From the NCBI GenBank assembly GCA_021786265.1, contig JAJYNP010000358.1, positions 1 through 13,868 of the forward strand: a stretch of DNA of 13,868 nucleotides, in the 5' to 3' direction. The position numbers and the translations under genes are program-made. Shown one piece after another: positions 7,429-13,868 of the stretch. This DNA comes from Chloroflexota bacterium (GTDB lineage: Bacteria > Chloroflexota > Limnocylindria > Limnocylindrales > CSP1-4). Within the stretch, counting starts at the first letter, position 1. Every line of letters begins with the position of its first letter. The notes beneath the pieces are model-generated. The model did not search any database, was not told where the DNA came from, and worked only from the letters and a program-made list of their open reading frames with translations.

Positions 7429-8620
7429 ATGGTTGCTGTCGCTTCCAGGAAGCCCTTGGCCGCGCCCGCTGACCTCGCGCCGGGTCTCGCGGCCGAGGTC
7501 GCCAAGGCGACCGCGGCCGCTCCCCATGAGGCCAGCCTGCGCGCGGTCACCGAAGCGCGGCTCGGTGAGGCTGCCACGACCCTCGGTGTGGCTTGGAGCG
7601 AGCACACCCTCGACCTGACCCTGACCGGGGCCGCCAACGGGACCAAGCGTTTCGTTGATGCGGTCCATGGGGCCGTGGTCATCGAATACGAGCCGCCCCG
7701 CTCGTTCAAGGGCGGCAGCGCACGGCGTGTCCTCGAGCACGCCCAGCACCAAGCCGAGGAGAACGCCGGCCTCATCGCCCTCGAGGAGGGCCGTCCGGTC
7801 GCCGAATACGTCCCCCGTCGCCTGGGACGGCGACCACATCTCGTTCGGCCGCCTGGAGCCGCACCTCACGGCAACATGGGAGCCTGTCCGCGCCTTCGAC
7901 GCCGCCGCGGCCGAGCGGATCCTCACAGCTTTGCGCGACAACGGGGTGCCCCTGGTCTACCCGAGCCTGCTGGCCGAGCTGGTCGGGCCGGAGTCGACCG
8001 CCGGCAACTCCCTCCTTCCGGCGCTCTATAACGCCGTGCGGGACACCATCGCCTCGGGCCGGACCAGCAAGACGCTCCTGCTCTACACCGAGTGGCGACG
8101 CCTCTTCGGCCAGGTGGTCGGCATCGCCGACGAGGGCCTGCGCGACCTGCTGATCCGCCAGGGGACCGCGCACGACACCGACTACGCCGCGGACCCGACG
8201 GCCTACCTGTTCGCCCTCAACACCCACATCGCCATCGTCGCCAAGCTTGTCGCAGGGCTGGCCCTGCCGACCGCGGCGGGCCTGGCCGATCACAGCGTGC
8301 CGGTGGCGGCGCGCATCCGGCGCATGGAGGACGGCGACCTCTTCCGCGGGGCCGGCGTAGTCAACATGCTGTCCGGGCAGGACTTCTTCGCCTGGTATGC
8401 CGACGACGCGGCCTGGGACACCTTCGAGCCGATCCTTGGGCGCATGCTCGATCAGCTCTCACCGTCCTTCGACTCGCGTGACGCCGACCACCGGTCGCTG
8501 GCCGCCCTCGGTCTCGCCATCACACGTCGAGCCGGGCACGGAGGTGCTGGGCCGACCCCCGCCGAGAACGCGCGGCTCGAGGAGCTAGCCCTCCGCATCC
8601 TGGGCGTGCCGGCTGTCTGA
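7429..8620 (+). pseudogene. N-terminal part of a large N6-adenine DNA methylase / type IIG-like restriction protein, frameshifted and truncated
   Basis: The first segment (7429 to about 7815) ends its useful frame at a run of five C (7812-7816). Dropping one C joins it to the second frame, which runs to the TGA at 8618-8620, giving about 396 residues. The N-terminal part looks like a PD-(D/E)XK domain (D77 in RFVDAVHGAVVIEYEPP, E86 and E88), followed by AEYV and WDGDHISFGRLEP. The second part has the linker typical of large N6-DNA methylases: LYTEWRRLFGQVVGI, YLFALNTHIAIVAKLVAG and LSGQDFFAWYADD. The helicase-free methylase core, with its NPPY-type motif, never appears: the frame closes after about 70 non-matching residues. 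The start at ATG 7429 has no strong ribosome binding site. The damage suggests a decayed restriction-modification gene. Confidence 0.65.
7812..7816 (+). other. C5 run at the frameshift point
   Basis: Five consecutive C bases lie exactly where the coding frame changes from the 7429 frame to the next. Removing one C gives AEYVPVAWDGDHISFG. This is a typical site for a slippage mutation or a base-calling error. Confidence 0.6.
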
Positions 8621-8747
8621 AGTGGACGACGAGACCGCTCAGCCATCACCACGGAAGCGTAGTGTGGGATCAACTCGCCGAGGCCCACCTCGCGGCCGTT
8701 CGGTCGACAGACCCCGCTCATCTCGCGAATTGTGAAGGCCAACCCCG

Positions 8748-9959
8748 ATGGCAACCGACCTCCGTCCTCGACTGTTCTCGACCTCCTCCCGAACCGATCC
8801 CTCGCCTCGGCGCCACAACGAGCGGTTGTATCAGTTCCTCGATCGCGTCGACCGACGGTGGTACCAAGGCGTCCGTCAGACCCTGGAGGCGTGGCTGGAT
8901 GCGACGCCCCGTAGCTTCGGAGACCGCGTGGTCCGGGAGTTCAGATCGCGGCGCGACCGCCAATGCCTTGCTGCGTTCTGGGAGCTCTACCTGTTCACGG
9001 TCTTGACGCGGCTGGGCTACACCGTCGAGGTCGATCCGCCTGTCGCAGGAACTCGCCGACGCGCCGACTTCCTGGTCGAGAGCGTCGACAACCCGTGGAT
9101 GGTGGAGGCGACCGTCTCGTTCGAAGAGGAGACCGACACTGCCGCCTCAAGGCGGCAAGGCGAGGCATATGCGGCACTCGACCAGACCGACAGTCCCAAC
9201 TTCTTCCTCTGGATCTACGTCGAGCAAGGTGTCGGCCCGATGCCGGGACTTGCGCCCGTTCGGCGCGAGCTGGAGACGTGGCTGGCGGAGCTGGATCCCG
9301 ACGCGATCGCGACTGAGGTCAGCGCAGGTGGCATGCAGGACCACCTCCCGGAGCGGACGATCGTCGCCGGCTCGTGGACGCTCCGATTCGAGGCGATCCC
9401 CAAGTCCGTCGATGCACGGGGTCGCCCGGGGATTCGACCACTTGGCGTCTTCGGCACGGGTGGGCCCAAGATGCTCGACACGATCGGCCGGCTGCGGGAG
9501 GCCCTCGTCGCCAAGGCGGATCAGACGCGAGGCGCCGACCGACCGGTGCTGGTCGCGCTCAACGCTCACGGGTTCTTCGTCGATGAGGATGATGTCTGCT
9601 CGAGCCTGTTCGGGGACGATGCGATCCAGTTTCGGATCGGCCCCGATGGCGTCGTGGGCAACGAGGCCGTCAGGCAACCGACGGGCTTCTGGACCGAGGG
9701 CCGCCTGGGTCGCCGGGGGCATGTCTCCGGGGTCCTCACCGTGGAGAACCTCGGCCCCTGGAATGTCCATCTGGTGGAGCCCGCTCTCTGGCTCAACCCT
9801 TGGGCCGAACGTCCGCTTGAACTCGAGGCGCCGTTCCGTCGAATCGAGATCGATCTCTCATCGGGAACGCGGCGGGAGACACCGGCCAGGGCTCCCGCCG
9901 CCGAGATCCTGCAGCTCGGCGCGGACTGGCCTGCCGCGGGCGACGTCTGGGACGACTGA
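8748..9959 (+). CDS. PD-(D/E)XK nuclease-like hypothetical protein
   Basis: This is a 403-residue soluble protein with an intact frame. Residues 75-125 resemble a restriction-endonuclease-like core: a helix with E79 (AAFWELYLFTVLTRLGY), then D107 in TRRRADFLVE, then E120-A-T122 in WMVEATVSFEEE. The usual catalytic Lys of E-x-K is replaced by Thr, so activity is uncertain. Further conserved-looking blocks are SPNFFLWIYVEQG (about residue 149), LETWLAELDPDAI and LVALNAHGFFVDEDDV. I recall similar unnamed proteins in high-GC bacteria, but not a characterised function. GAAGG at 8734-8738 lies nine bases before the ATG. It follows the broken methylase by 127 bases on the same strand, so it may be part of the same restriction module or an independent defence gene. 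Confidence 0.7.
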   Translation: MATDLRPRLFSTSSRTDPSPRRHNERLYQFLDRVDRRWYQGVRQTLEAWLDATPRSFGDRVVREFRSRRDRQCLAAFWELYLFTVLTRLGYTVEVDPPVAGTRRRADFLVESVDNPWMVEATVSFEEETDTAASRRQGEAYAALDQTDSPNFFLWIYVEQGVGPMPGLAPVRRELETWLAELDPDAIATEVSAGGMQDHLPERTIVAGSWTLRFEAIPKSVDARGRPGIRPLGVFGTGGPKMLDTIGRLREALVAKADQTRGADRPVLVALNAHGFFVDEDDVCSSLFGDDAIQFRIGPDGVVGNEAVRQPTGFWTEGRLGRRGHVSGVLTVENLGPWNVHLVEPALWLNPWAERPLELEAPFRRIEIDLSSGTRRETPARAPAAEILQLGADWPAAGDVWDD

Positions 9960-10026
9960 GCCGGCCAGAGCCGGGGGGCTCCACGAAGATCGGCTCGACA
10001 GGCGGGCGATCGCTGGGTGCACCCTG

Positions 10027-10058
10027 CCGCCCGCACGATGAGCAGATCGTGCCGGCGG
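10027..10058. terminator. strong hairpin, probable bidirectional terminator
   Basis: GCACGAT (10033-10039) pairs perfectly with ATCGTGC (10046-10052) across a GAGCAG loop. CCGCC (10027-10031) pairs with GGCGG (10054-10058) outside one C-C mismatch. It lies between the convergent genes ending at 9959 and 10086. There is no T-run, so termination is inferred from position and stem strength. Confidence 0.55.
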
Positions 10059-10061
10059 GGG

Positions 10062-10079
10062 GGCGGCCGACCGGCCGCC
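10062..10079. terminator. second GC-rich hairpin in the convergent gap
   Basis: GGCGGCC (10062-10068) pairs perfectly with GGCCGCC (10073-10079) across a four-base loop. It sits seven bases downstream of the stop of the minus-strand gene, in tandem with the hairpin at 10027-10058, and also lacks a T-run. Confidence 0.5.
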
Positions 10080-10085
10080 GCGGGC

Positions 10086-10463
10086 TTACGGCTTGAACGC
10101 GGCGAAGAGCCAGGCCATCGTCAGGGCGGAGAGAGCGGCCCAGGCGATCGCGATGACCAGGAGACCAGCTGCCAGACGCGGTCGACCGCCTGCCCCGCCG
10201 ACCTGCCGCCAGAAGGCGACGGCACCACCGAGGCCAATGAGGGTCGCGGCCGCGATCACCACGCCGATCGCGACGCTGGGCGGGCCGATTTCGACGGTCA
10301 GCACCACGAGCTCCAGCGCCATGGCAATCCCGGCCAGCGCCGCGAACCATGCGACCGTTGCCCGCAGCCGCCGATGGCTCGACCTCACGGCCGGCGTCGA
10401 CCCGGACGCGGGGGCCGACCCGGACGCGGAACCTGAGCTCAGCCGGGGCAACACGGGCGTCAT
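10086..10463 (-). CDS. small integral membrane protein, three predicted helices
   Basis: This 125-residue protein is of unknown function. A polar Ser/Gly/Ala-rich N-terminus (about residues 9-30) precedes three hydrophobic segments: about 36-57 (VAWFAALAGIAMALELVVLT), 63-85 and 97-121 (LAAGLLVIAIAWAALSALTM). The single charged interruption WRQVGGAGGRPR is a short loop. I recognise no family signature. The start is the ATG at 10463-10461, which overlaps the stop of the upstream protease gene as ATGA, so the two are probably co-translated. The protein could help place or control the protease at the membrane, but that is inference from the operon only. It is followed by two hairpins. Confidence 0.75.
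   Translation of the reverse strand: MTPVLPRLSSGSASGSAPASGSTPAVRSSHRRLRATVAWFAALAGIAMALELVVLTVEIGPPSVAIGVVIAAATLIGLGGAVAFWRQVGGAGGRPRLAAGLLVIAIAWAALSALTMAWLFAAFKP
10398..10429. repeat. short tandem repeat in the membrane-protein gene
   Basis: The 14-base unit CGACCCGGACGCGG occurs at 10398-10411 and 10416-10429, a period of 18 bases (six codons). It encodes part of the Ser/Gly/Ala-rich N-terminus, so copy-number change would keep the frame. Confidence 0.6.
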
Positions 10464-12577
10464 GGTCCGGTCGTGCCGCACGCGAGCGACCAGACGGGAT
10501 CGAAGTCCGCGGGCGGCCTGGAGCAGTCGATGCCGCTTCCAGCGCCCGACGGTCGAGGCGTGGCACGATGCACTGGTGTCGGGCGAACGGTCGGGGACGG
10601 GGCGGGCGTGGCGACGGGACCACCGCGGTCTCGAAGCGTGTACCAGACCCAGAACCCGTTGTCGAGCCGCGACACCGTGATCGTCGCTCCCCGCTCCGGG
10701 ACAAGGACCGGCCAGGTGACCGACTGCCCGCTCGCCGTGATCGGTAGCGCGGCGTCCGGCGCCAGTCCGCCGTTCGTGACGAGCGTGACGGCAGTCGGTC
10801 CGAGGACGCTGGCCAACGTCGCCCGCACGGCCCACTGCGATGTCCCTGCCGGCTGATCGAGGCGACTCGTGAGCTTCGCAGAAACGGCGATCTGACACAG
10901 GGCCCGGCCGGCGGCAACCATCGCATCCGTCAGCTGCGGGAGTCCGGCCTTGGCGCGTGCGCCGTCGATCGCCTTTCGGACCGCACGGTCGACTCGAAGG
11001 GTCAATCCGCCGACGGTCGGGTCGCCCGGCCCAGCATTGCCGACGATGAGCTGCTTGATCTGCGCGGCGCTGAGACCCGGGTCGATGGCCCGGATGAGGG
11101 CCGCCGCAGCCGAGACCATTGGCGTCGCCGAGCTGGTCCCGCCGTAGTCGGCCCGCACCTCGCCATCGGCCCCGCGACCCCAGACGGCCTGCTCGCCGGG
11201 CGCCGCGAGGCTGATCTCACCGCTTCCGCCGGCAGTCACCTTGTCCGAGGCGGCGACCCGTCGGTTGGTCGTCGTCACGTTGCCTACGGTGATGACGTTA
11301 GGAGCGGGGATGCCCGCCGGGTAGAAGTTCGTGCCATCGAGGACGGCGTCGTTGTTGCCGGCCGCGTAGACGAACAGGACCTCGGGGTGGTCTCTGGCCA
11401 TCTTGTCGAAGAATGCCTTCCACATCGCCGCCATCCCGATGTTGGCCGCCGACACAGACCCCGCGGCCCAGCTGCCGCTGATGATCGTCGCCCCGGCCTC
11501 GATCTGGCGGATCGTGTTGAGCAGCTCGCCGTCGGAGTACGAGGTGCCGTCCGGGCCGGTCCACGCCGCCGGAGCACCCGGACCTGCACCGGCGCCAAGG
11601 ACCGCCTGACTGACCTCGAGGTTCGGACCAAGCGGACTCGCGATCCCCGCGACGCCGCCGTGGCTCCCGTCGCCAGCCAGGATGCCGAGGACGCCATCCG
11701 CGTGGTTGAACCCGTCGGCCCGCGGGTCGGCCGCGGTCGCTGGTCGGAGTACCGGGGTCGTTGTTGGTGGCCCGTCGAACGTGACCTTGCTGAATTGCCA
11801 GGGGATCGAGCCGCTCCGGTCCCGGGTGAGGGCAGTGTCGATGATGCCGACGTGGACGGGCGACTTCGGCAGGCCCGACGCGTAGTAGGCCTGCCACGCG
11901 GCGCGGACGCCGATCATGTCGTACGGCTTGGCGCCATCGCCCGCGTAGACGGCGTTGCGGAGCGCCGGCGCACAGTCAGGCGCAGCCTGCGTGACGACGA
12001 GCGAGACGGGGGCGATGACGTCGACGCCCGACGCCATCGCCAGACGATCCCGCGTCGCGTACCAGGCAGCCGCCTTCCGCGCCGGCGCCGTCCGGATCTT
12101 CCAGATCCCGAGGTAGGCGACATGCCCGACGAGCGTGCCCTTGACCGACGCTGCAACCCGGCGGGCCGCCGCCTCGGACGTGTCGCCCGAGAGCATGACG
12201 AGGTATTGGTCAGCCGCGACCCTCGTCCCGCCGTCGATCGTGATGAAGCGTCGGTAGGCCGGCGCGGTCGTCCAGCCGTCGCCGAGGTCCGGTCCCGGGG
12301 CGATCGACGGCCTGACCCCGACCGGAACACCGCGCACGGCGGGCGCGACCGGATCCGCCGATCGCGGCGAGATGACACCCCTGACCAGGAGATCGGCGGA
12401 CGTCAGGAGTGCCACGAGGATGGACGCCGCGAGGAATAGACGCCCTGCACGACGTCGCTTCGACGTCCGTTGAACGGACCGGGGCGCGACGGCCGAAACA
12501 GCCGCGCCGCACTGGAGACAGGACCAGGCGCCGCGACGGAGTGGCGTCCCGCAATGCTGGCAGGCCTGCGCGCCCAT
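10460..12577 (-). CDS. membrane-anchored subtilisin-like (S8) serine protease with N-terminal zinc ribbon
   Basis: The protein has 705 residues. A zinc ribbon (CQHC at 6-9, CLQC at 20-23) is followed by a basic stretch and one membrane helix (about 46-67), placing the ribbon in the cytoplasm and the rest outside. Residues about 110-195 resemble an I9-type propeptide (ADQYLVMLSGDTSEAAARRV). The S8 domain follows with D247 (VGIIDTAL), H292 (NHADGVLGILAG), the oxyanion Asn N408 (YAAGNND) and S482 (GGTSSATPMVSAAAA). The histidine motif departs from the common HGTHVAGI but keeps GVAGIA after it. A C-terminal region with a Pro/Thr-rich linker (about 653-677) ends in a two-Cys tail. GAGGA lies four bases before the ATG. 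The gene leads a two-gene operon with the small membrane protein, overlapping by ATGA. The substrate is unknown. Confidence 0.9.
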   Translation of the reverse strand: MGAQACQHCGTPLRRGAWSCLQCGAAVSAVAPRSVQRTSKRRRAGRLFLAASILVALLTSADLLVRGVISPRSADPVAPAVRGVPVGVRPSIAPGPDLGDGWTTAPAYRRFITIDGGTRVAADQYLVMLSGDTSEAAARRVAASVKGTLVGHVAYLGIWKIRTAPARKAAAWYATRDRLAMASGVDVIAPVSLVVTQAAPDCAPALRNAVYAGDGAKPYDMIGVRAAWQAYYASGLPKSPVHVGIIDTALTRDRSGSIPWQFSKVTFDGPPTTTPVLRPATAADPRADGFNHADGVLGILAGDGSHGGVAGIASPLGPNLEVSQAVLGAGAGPGAPAAWTGPDGTSYSDGELLNTIRQIEAGATIISGSWAAGSVSAANIGMAAMWKAFFDKMARDHPEVLFVYAAGNNDAVLDGTNFYPAGIPAPNVITVGNVTTTNRRVAASDKVTAGGSGEISLAAPGEQAVWGRGADGEVRADYGGTSSATPMVSAAAALIRAIDPGLSAAQIKQLIVGNAGPGDPTVGGLTLRVDRAVRKAIDGARAKAGLPQLTDAMVAAGRALCQIAVSAKLTSRLDQPAGTSQWAVRATLASVLGPTAVTLVTNGGLAPDAALPITASGQSVTWPVLVPERGATITVSRLDNGFWVWYTLRDRGGPVATPAPSPTVRPTPVHRATPRPSGAGSGIDCSRPPADFDPVWSLACGTTGP

Positions 12578-12586
12578 GCATTCCTC

Positions 12587-13010
12587 GCATCGGAACGCGA
12601 GGCTGAGGGCCCGATCGCGTTCTCGGACTCATCGTGCCGTTCGAATTTGCGCTGATGCAGGGGGCGAATCGTCCCCGAATCCGACGTCAGTGGTCCTGGT
12701 GGCCGTCGCTGGAGCCGGGTCATGGCCGGACACAGGCACCCACAGGCCGCGTCACGATCATGCCCATTGTGTGGGGGCACCCGGCGGGTGATCCGTGGCC
12801 GGCTTCCTGGCCAGCTCCGATCGGCGGGAAGACGCCAACCTGGCCGTCGTTCCCGACGTCTTGGAGGATGAGTCGGAAGTCCGCCGTCAGGGGAATGCAG
12901 ACCTAGACTCCCCGCGTTTCGAAGCCGGCTCCAGGGCAGGGTGAGGGATCGGACGGTGGGATGAGGACGGCCGCGGTCTTGGGCCGGGAACGGTTCACAG
13001 ACGTGCGCCG
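12587..13010. other. gap upstream of the protease gene; no confident gene
   Basis: This stretch of about 420 bases should contain the protease promoter, but I see no clear -35/-10 pair. A minus-strand frame at about 12808-12900 reads TADFRLILQDVGNDGQVGVF, which vaguely recalls SAM-dependent methyltransferase segments of the VGLFPE type. It is too short and isolated to call. Plus-strand frames here are not gene-like until the 5'-nucleotidase fragment begins near 13011. Confidence 0.35.
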
Positions 13011-13340
13011 TCCGGCGGCCTCCGGGCCGACCTCCTCTGCGTCCCCCCGACGGCCGGCGAGGGGCCCTGCGAGATCACCTGGGGCGAGATGTTCGCCGTC
13101 CTGCCCTTCGGGAACCGGACGGTGATCCTCACCCTCTCCGGCGCCCAGCCCGAGCAGGCGTTCCTCAACGGGTTCCAGCCGGCCAGCGACCCGGCGTTCG
13201 CCGGCGGCACCGGGCGGTTCCCGCAGGTCTCCGGCCTCAAGGTCACGTACACCTGCGCCGGCACGACCCCGGTCGTCACGGGCATGTGGAAGACGCCGGA
13301 CGGGAGCGCCGGCCCGGCGACGCCGATCGGGCCGGCCGAC
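13011..13340 (+). pseudogene. fragment of a 5'-nucleotidase (metallophosphatase) C-terminal domain
   Basis: The plus frame contains GGLRADLLC, ITWGEMFAVLPFGNRTVILT, LSGAQPEQAFLNGFQPASDP, AFAGGTGRFPQVSGLKVTYT and MWKTPDGSAGPATPIGPAD. These are hallmarks of the substrate-binding C-terminal domain of secreted 5'-nucleotidase/UshA-like enzymes. The N-terminal metallophosphatase domain and the start of this domain are missing upstream of about 13011. On the right the homology stops after GPAD at 13340, where the family would continue with VRxVTNDF-like sequence. The frame then runs 20 foreign residues to a TGA at 13401-13403. An ISNCY-like element begins about 20 bases later, so its insertion probably removed the 3' end. 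Confidence 0.8.
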
Positions 13341-13368
13341 GCCTCGCCGCGCCCCCACGGGGTGTTGA

Positions 13369-13412
13369 CGCTCAGCGACTCTGTCAGATCACCTGCTCAG
13401 TGAATCTGTCAG
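13369..13412. repeat. tandem repeats at the ISNCY-like end
   Basis: Two copies of a roughly 19-base unit lie in direct order: CGCTCAGCGACTCTGTCAG (13369-13387) and CTGCTCAGTGAATCTGTCAG (13393-13412). They resemble the multiple transposase-binding sites found at the ends of some large DDE elements. The transposase stop lies between them. Confidence 0.65.
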
Positions 13413-13868
13413 TCGCTCCTCGCGCGGGGTGAGGAGACGTCGCTTCCAAGGGTGGTCCGCACCGGGACGATAGCCCACGTTGCGGCTGGTCGGCTCGGGC
13501 TGCGGACCGCCGGGCGCGAGGACCCGCAGGTCGCGCAGCCGGGCCGGCTCCGGCGGCGCCGCGACGGCGACGAGGAGGCGGCCCTCGGCGATGACGAGCA
13601 GGCGGCCGTCGAGCCGGAGCTCGACCTCCACCCGTCGTCCGGCGAGGGATCGCCCGCCCGGCCCCGGCGGGAGCTGGAGCACCATCCCCTCGAGCCGGAT
13701 GCAGCTGTCGCTGCCGACGGCGCGCCGCCAGCGGAAGGCGCAGACCCGGGCGAGGTCGAGTCCAGCGGGCACCGGCCGCCAGGCCGGGACGTCGCTCGCC
13801 GGCGGGACCGCGAACCGGCGGTTGAAGCGGGGCAGGAAGTCGCGCAGCACCGCGTTCGCGGCCGGCAG
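13389..13868 (-). CDS. ISNCY-like transposase, C-terminal part (N-terminus beyond the window)
   Basis: The frame is open from the window edge (reading LPAANAVLRDFLPRFNRRFA) to a TGA at 13391-13389. The block FLPRFNRRFAVPPAS, then WRPVPAGLDLARVCAFRWRR and LEGMVLQLPPGPGGRSLAGR followed by VEVELRLDGRLLV is the typical segment that follows the rve-type DDE core in ISNCY-family transposases. It forms a small beta-barrel-like domain. The helix-turn-helix and catalytic core lie outside the window, so integrity cannot be judged. The last about 40 residues (PTSRNVGYRPGADHPWKRRL onward) are poorly recognisable. An assignment to IS481 or a related rve family is the main alternative. Confidence 0.75.
   Translation of the reverse strand: MPAANAVLRDFLPRFNRRFAVPPASDVPAWRPVPAGLDLARVCAFRWRRAVGSDSCIRLEGMVLQLPPGPGGRSLAGRRVEVELRLDGRLLVIAEGRLLVAVAAPPEPARLRDLRVLAPGGPQPEPTSRNVGYRPGADHPWKRRLLTPREERLTDSLSR

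Larger units (their letters stand above)
13363..13868 (-). mobile_element. ISNCY-like insertion sequence, transposase 3' end
   Basis: The element runs from a probable end at TGTTGACG (13363) past the window edge. It contains the last part of a minus-strand transposase and a pair of tandem repeats between the stop and the end. The exact boundary is inferred; the foreign sequence could begin as early as 13341. Confidence 0.6.

Noticed and set aside
8662..8747. Short frame MWDQLAEAHLAAVRSTDPAH before the nuclease-like gene
   Set aside because: It overlaps the next gene's start in another frame and has no family likeness; it is probably chance.
12808..12900. Possible methyltransferase remnant on the minus strand (GQVGVFPPI)
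   Set aside because: The match is a few residues only, with no flanking domain, and is too weak to annotate as a pseudogene.
12903..13358. Minus-strand open frame of 151 codons
   Set aside because: It is antisense to the recognisable 5'-nucleotidase fragment and has an Arg/Gly-rich shadow composition.
1..13868. CRISPR array, rRNA or attachment site
   Set aside because: I saw no regularly spaced repeats beyond the IS-end pairs, no rRNA-like sequence, and no duplicated attachment core.

Overview
This window is high-GC bacterial DNA (roughly two thirds G+C by eye). It is an accessory region rich in mobile elements and broken genes. The codon bias, the IS families, the zinc-ribbon-tagged subtilase and the dnaX-like and 5'-nucleotidase-like fragments suggest Chloroflexota or possibly Actinomycetota. 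That is inference: no rRNA, tRNA or phylogenetic marker is present to settle it.

Layout, left to right. (1) 1-778: the 3' part of a frameshifted IS256-family transposase with a probable IS end. (2) 874-1290: a small VOC/glyoxalase-fold protein. (3) 1434-1631, minus strand: a short remnant that looks like the tau C-terminal domain of DNA polymerase III (dnaX). (4) 1743-2825, minus: an unrecognised helix-rich protein of 360 residues. (5) 3165-5452: a complete IS21-family element with matched inverted ends, nested repeats, a CCAG target duplication, an istB ATPase gene and an istA transposase gene broken by one in-frame TAG. (6) 5558-9959: a putative anti-phage cluster. It holds an ApeA-like HEPN protein (minus), a divergent frameshifted and truncated N-terminal part of a large DNA methylase/type IIG-like restriction protein, and an intact PD-(D/E)XK-like protein. 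(7) Two strong tandem hairpins lie between convergent genes at about 10027-10079. (8) 10086-12577, minus: a membrane-anchored subtilisin-like protease with an N-terminal zinc ribbon, overlapping by ATGA a small three-helix membrane protein. (9) 13011-13340: a fragment of a 5'-nucleotidase C-terminal domain, missing both sides, next to the 3' end of an ISNCY-like transposase that runs off the window.

Reading as a whole: three unrelated insertion-sequence families, four or five gene remnants and a probable defence cluster fit a hot spot for gene gain and decay. The best candidate for an active system is the apeA-like gene, which has an intact HEPN R-x4-H motif and a strong ribosome binding site. 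The PD-(D/E)XK-like gene across from it may be a separate nuclease or a leftover of the damaged restriction module. The protease and small membrane protein look like an ordinary two-gene operon unrelated to defence.
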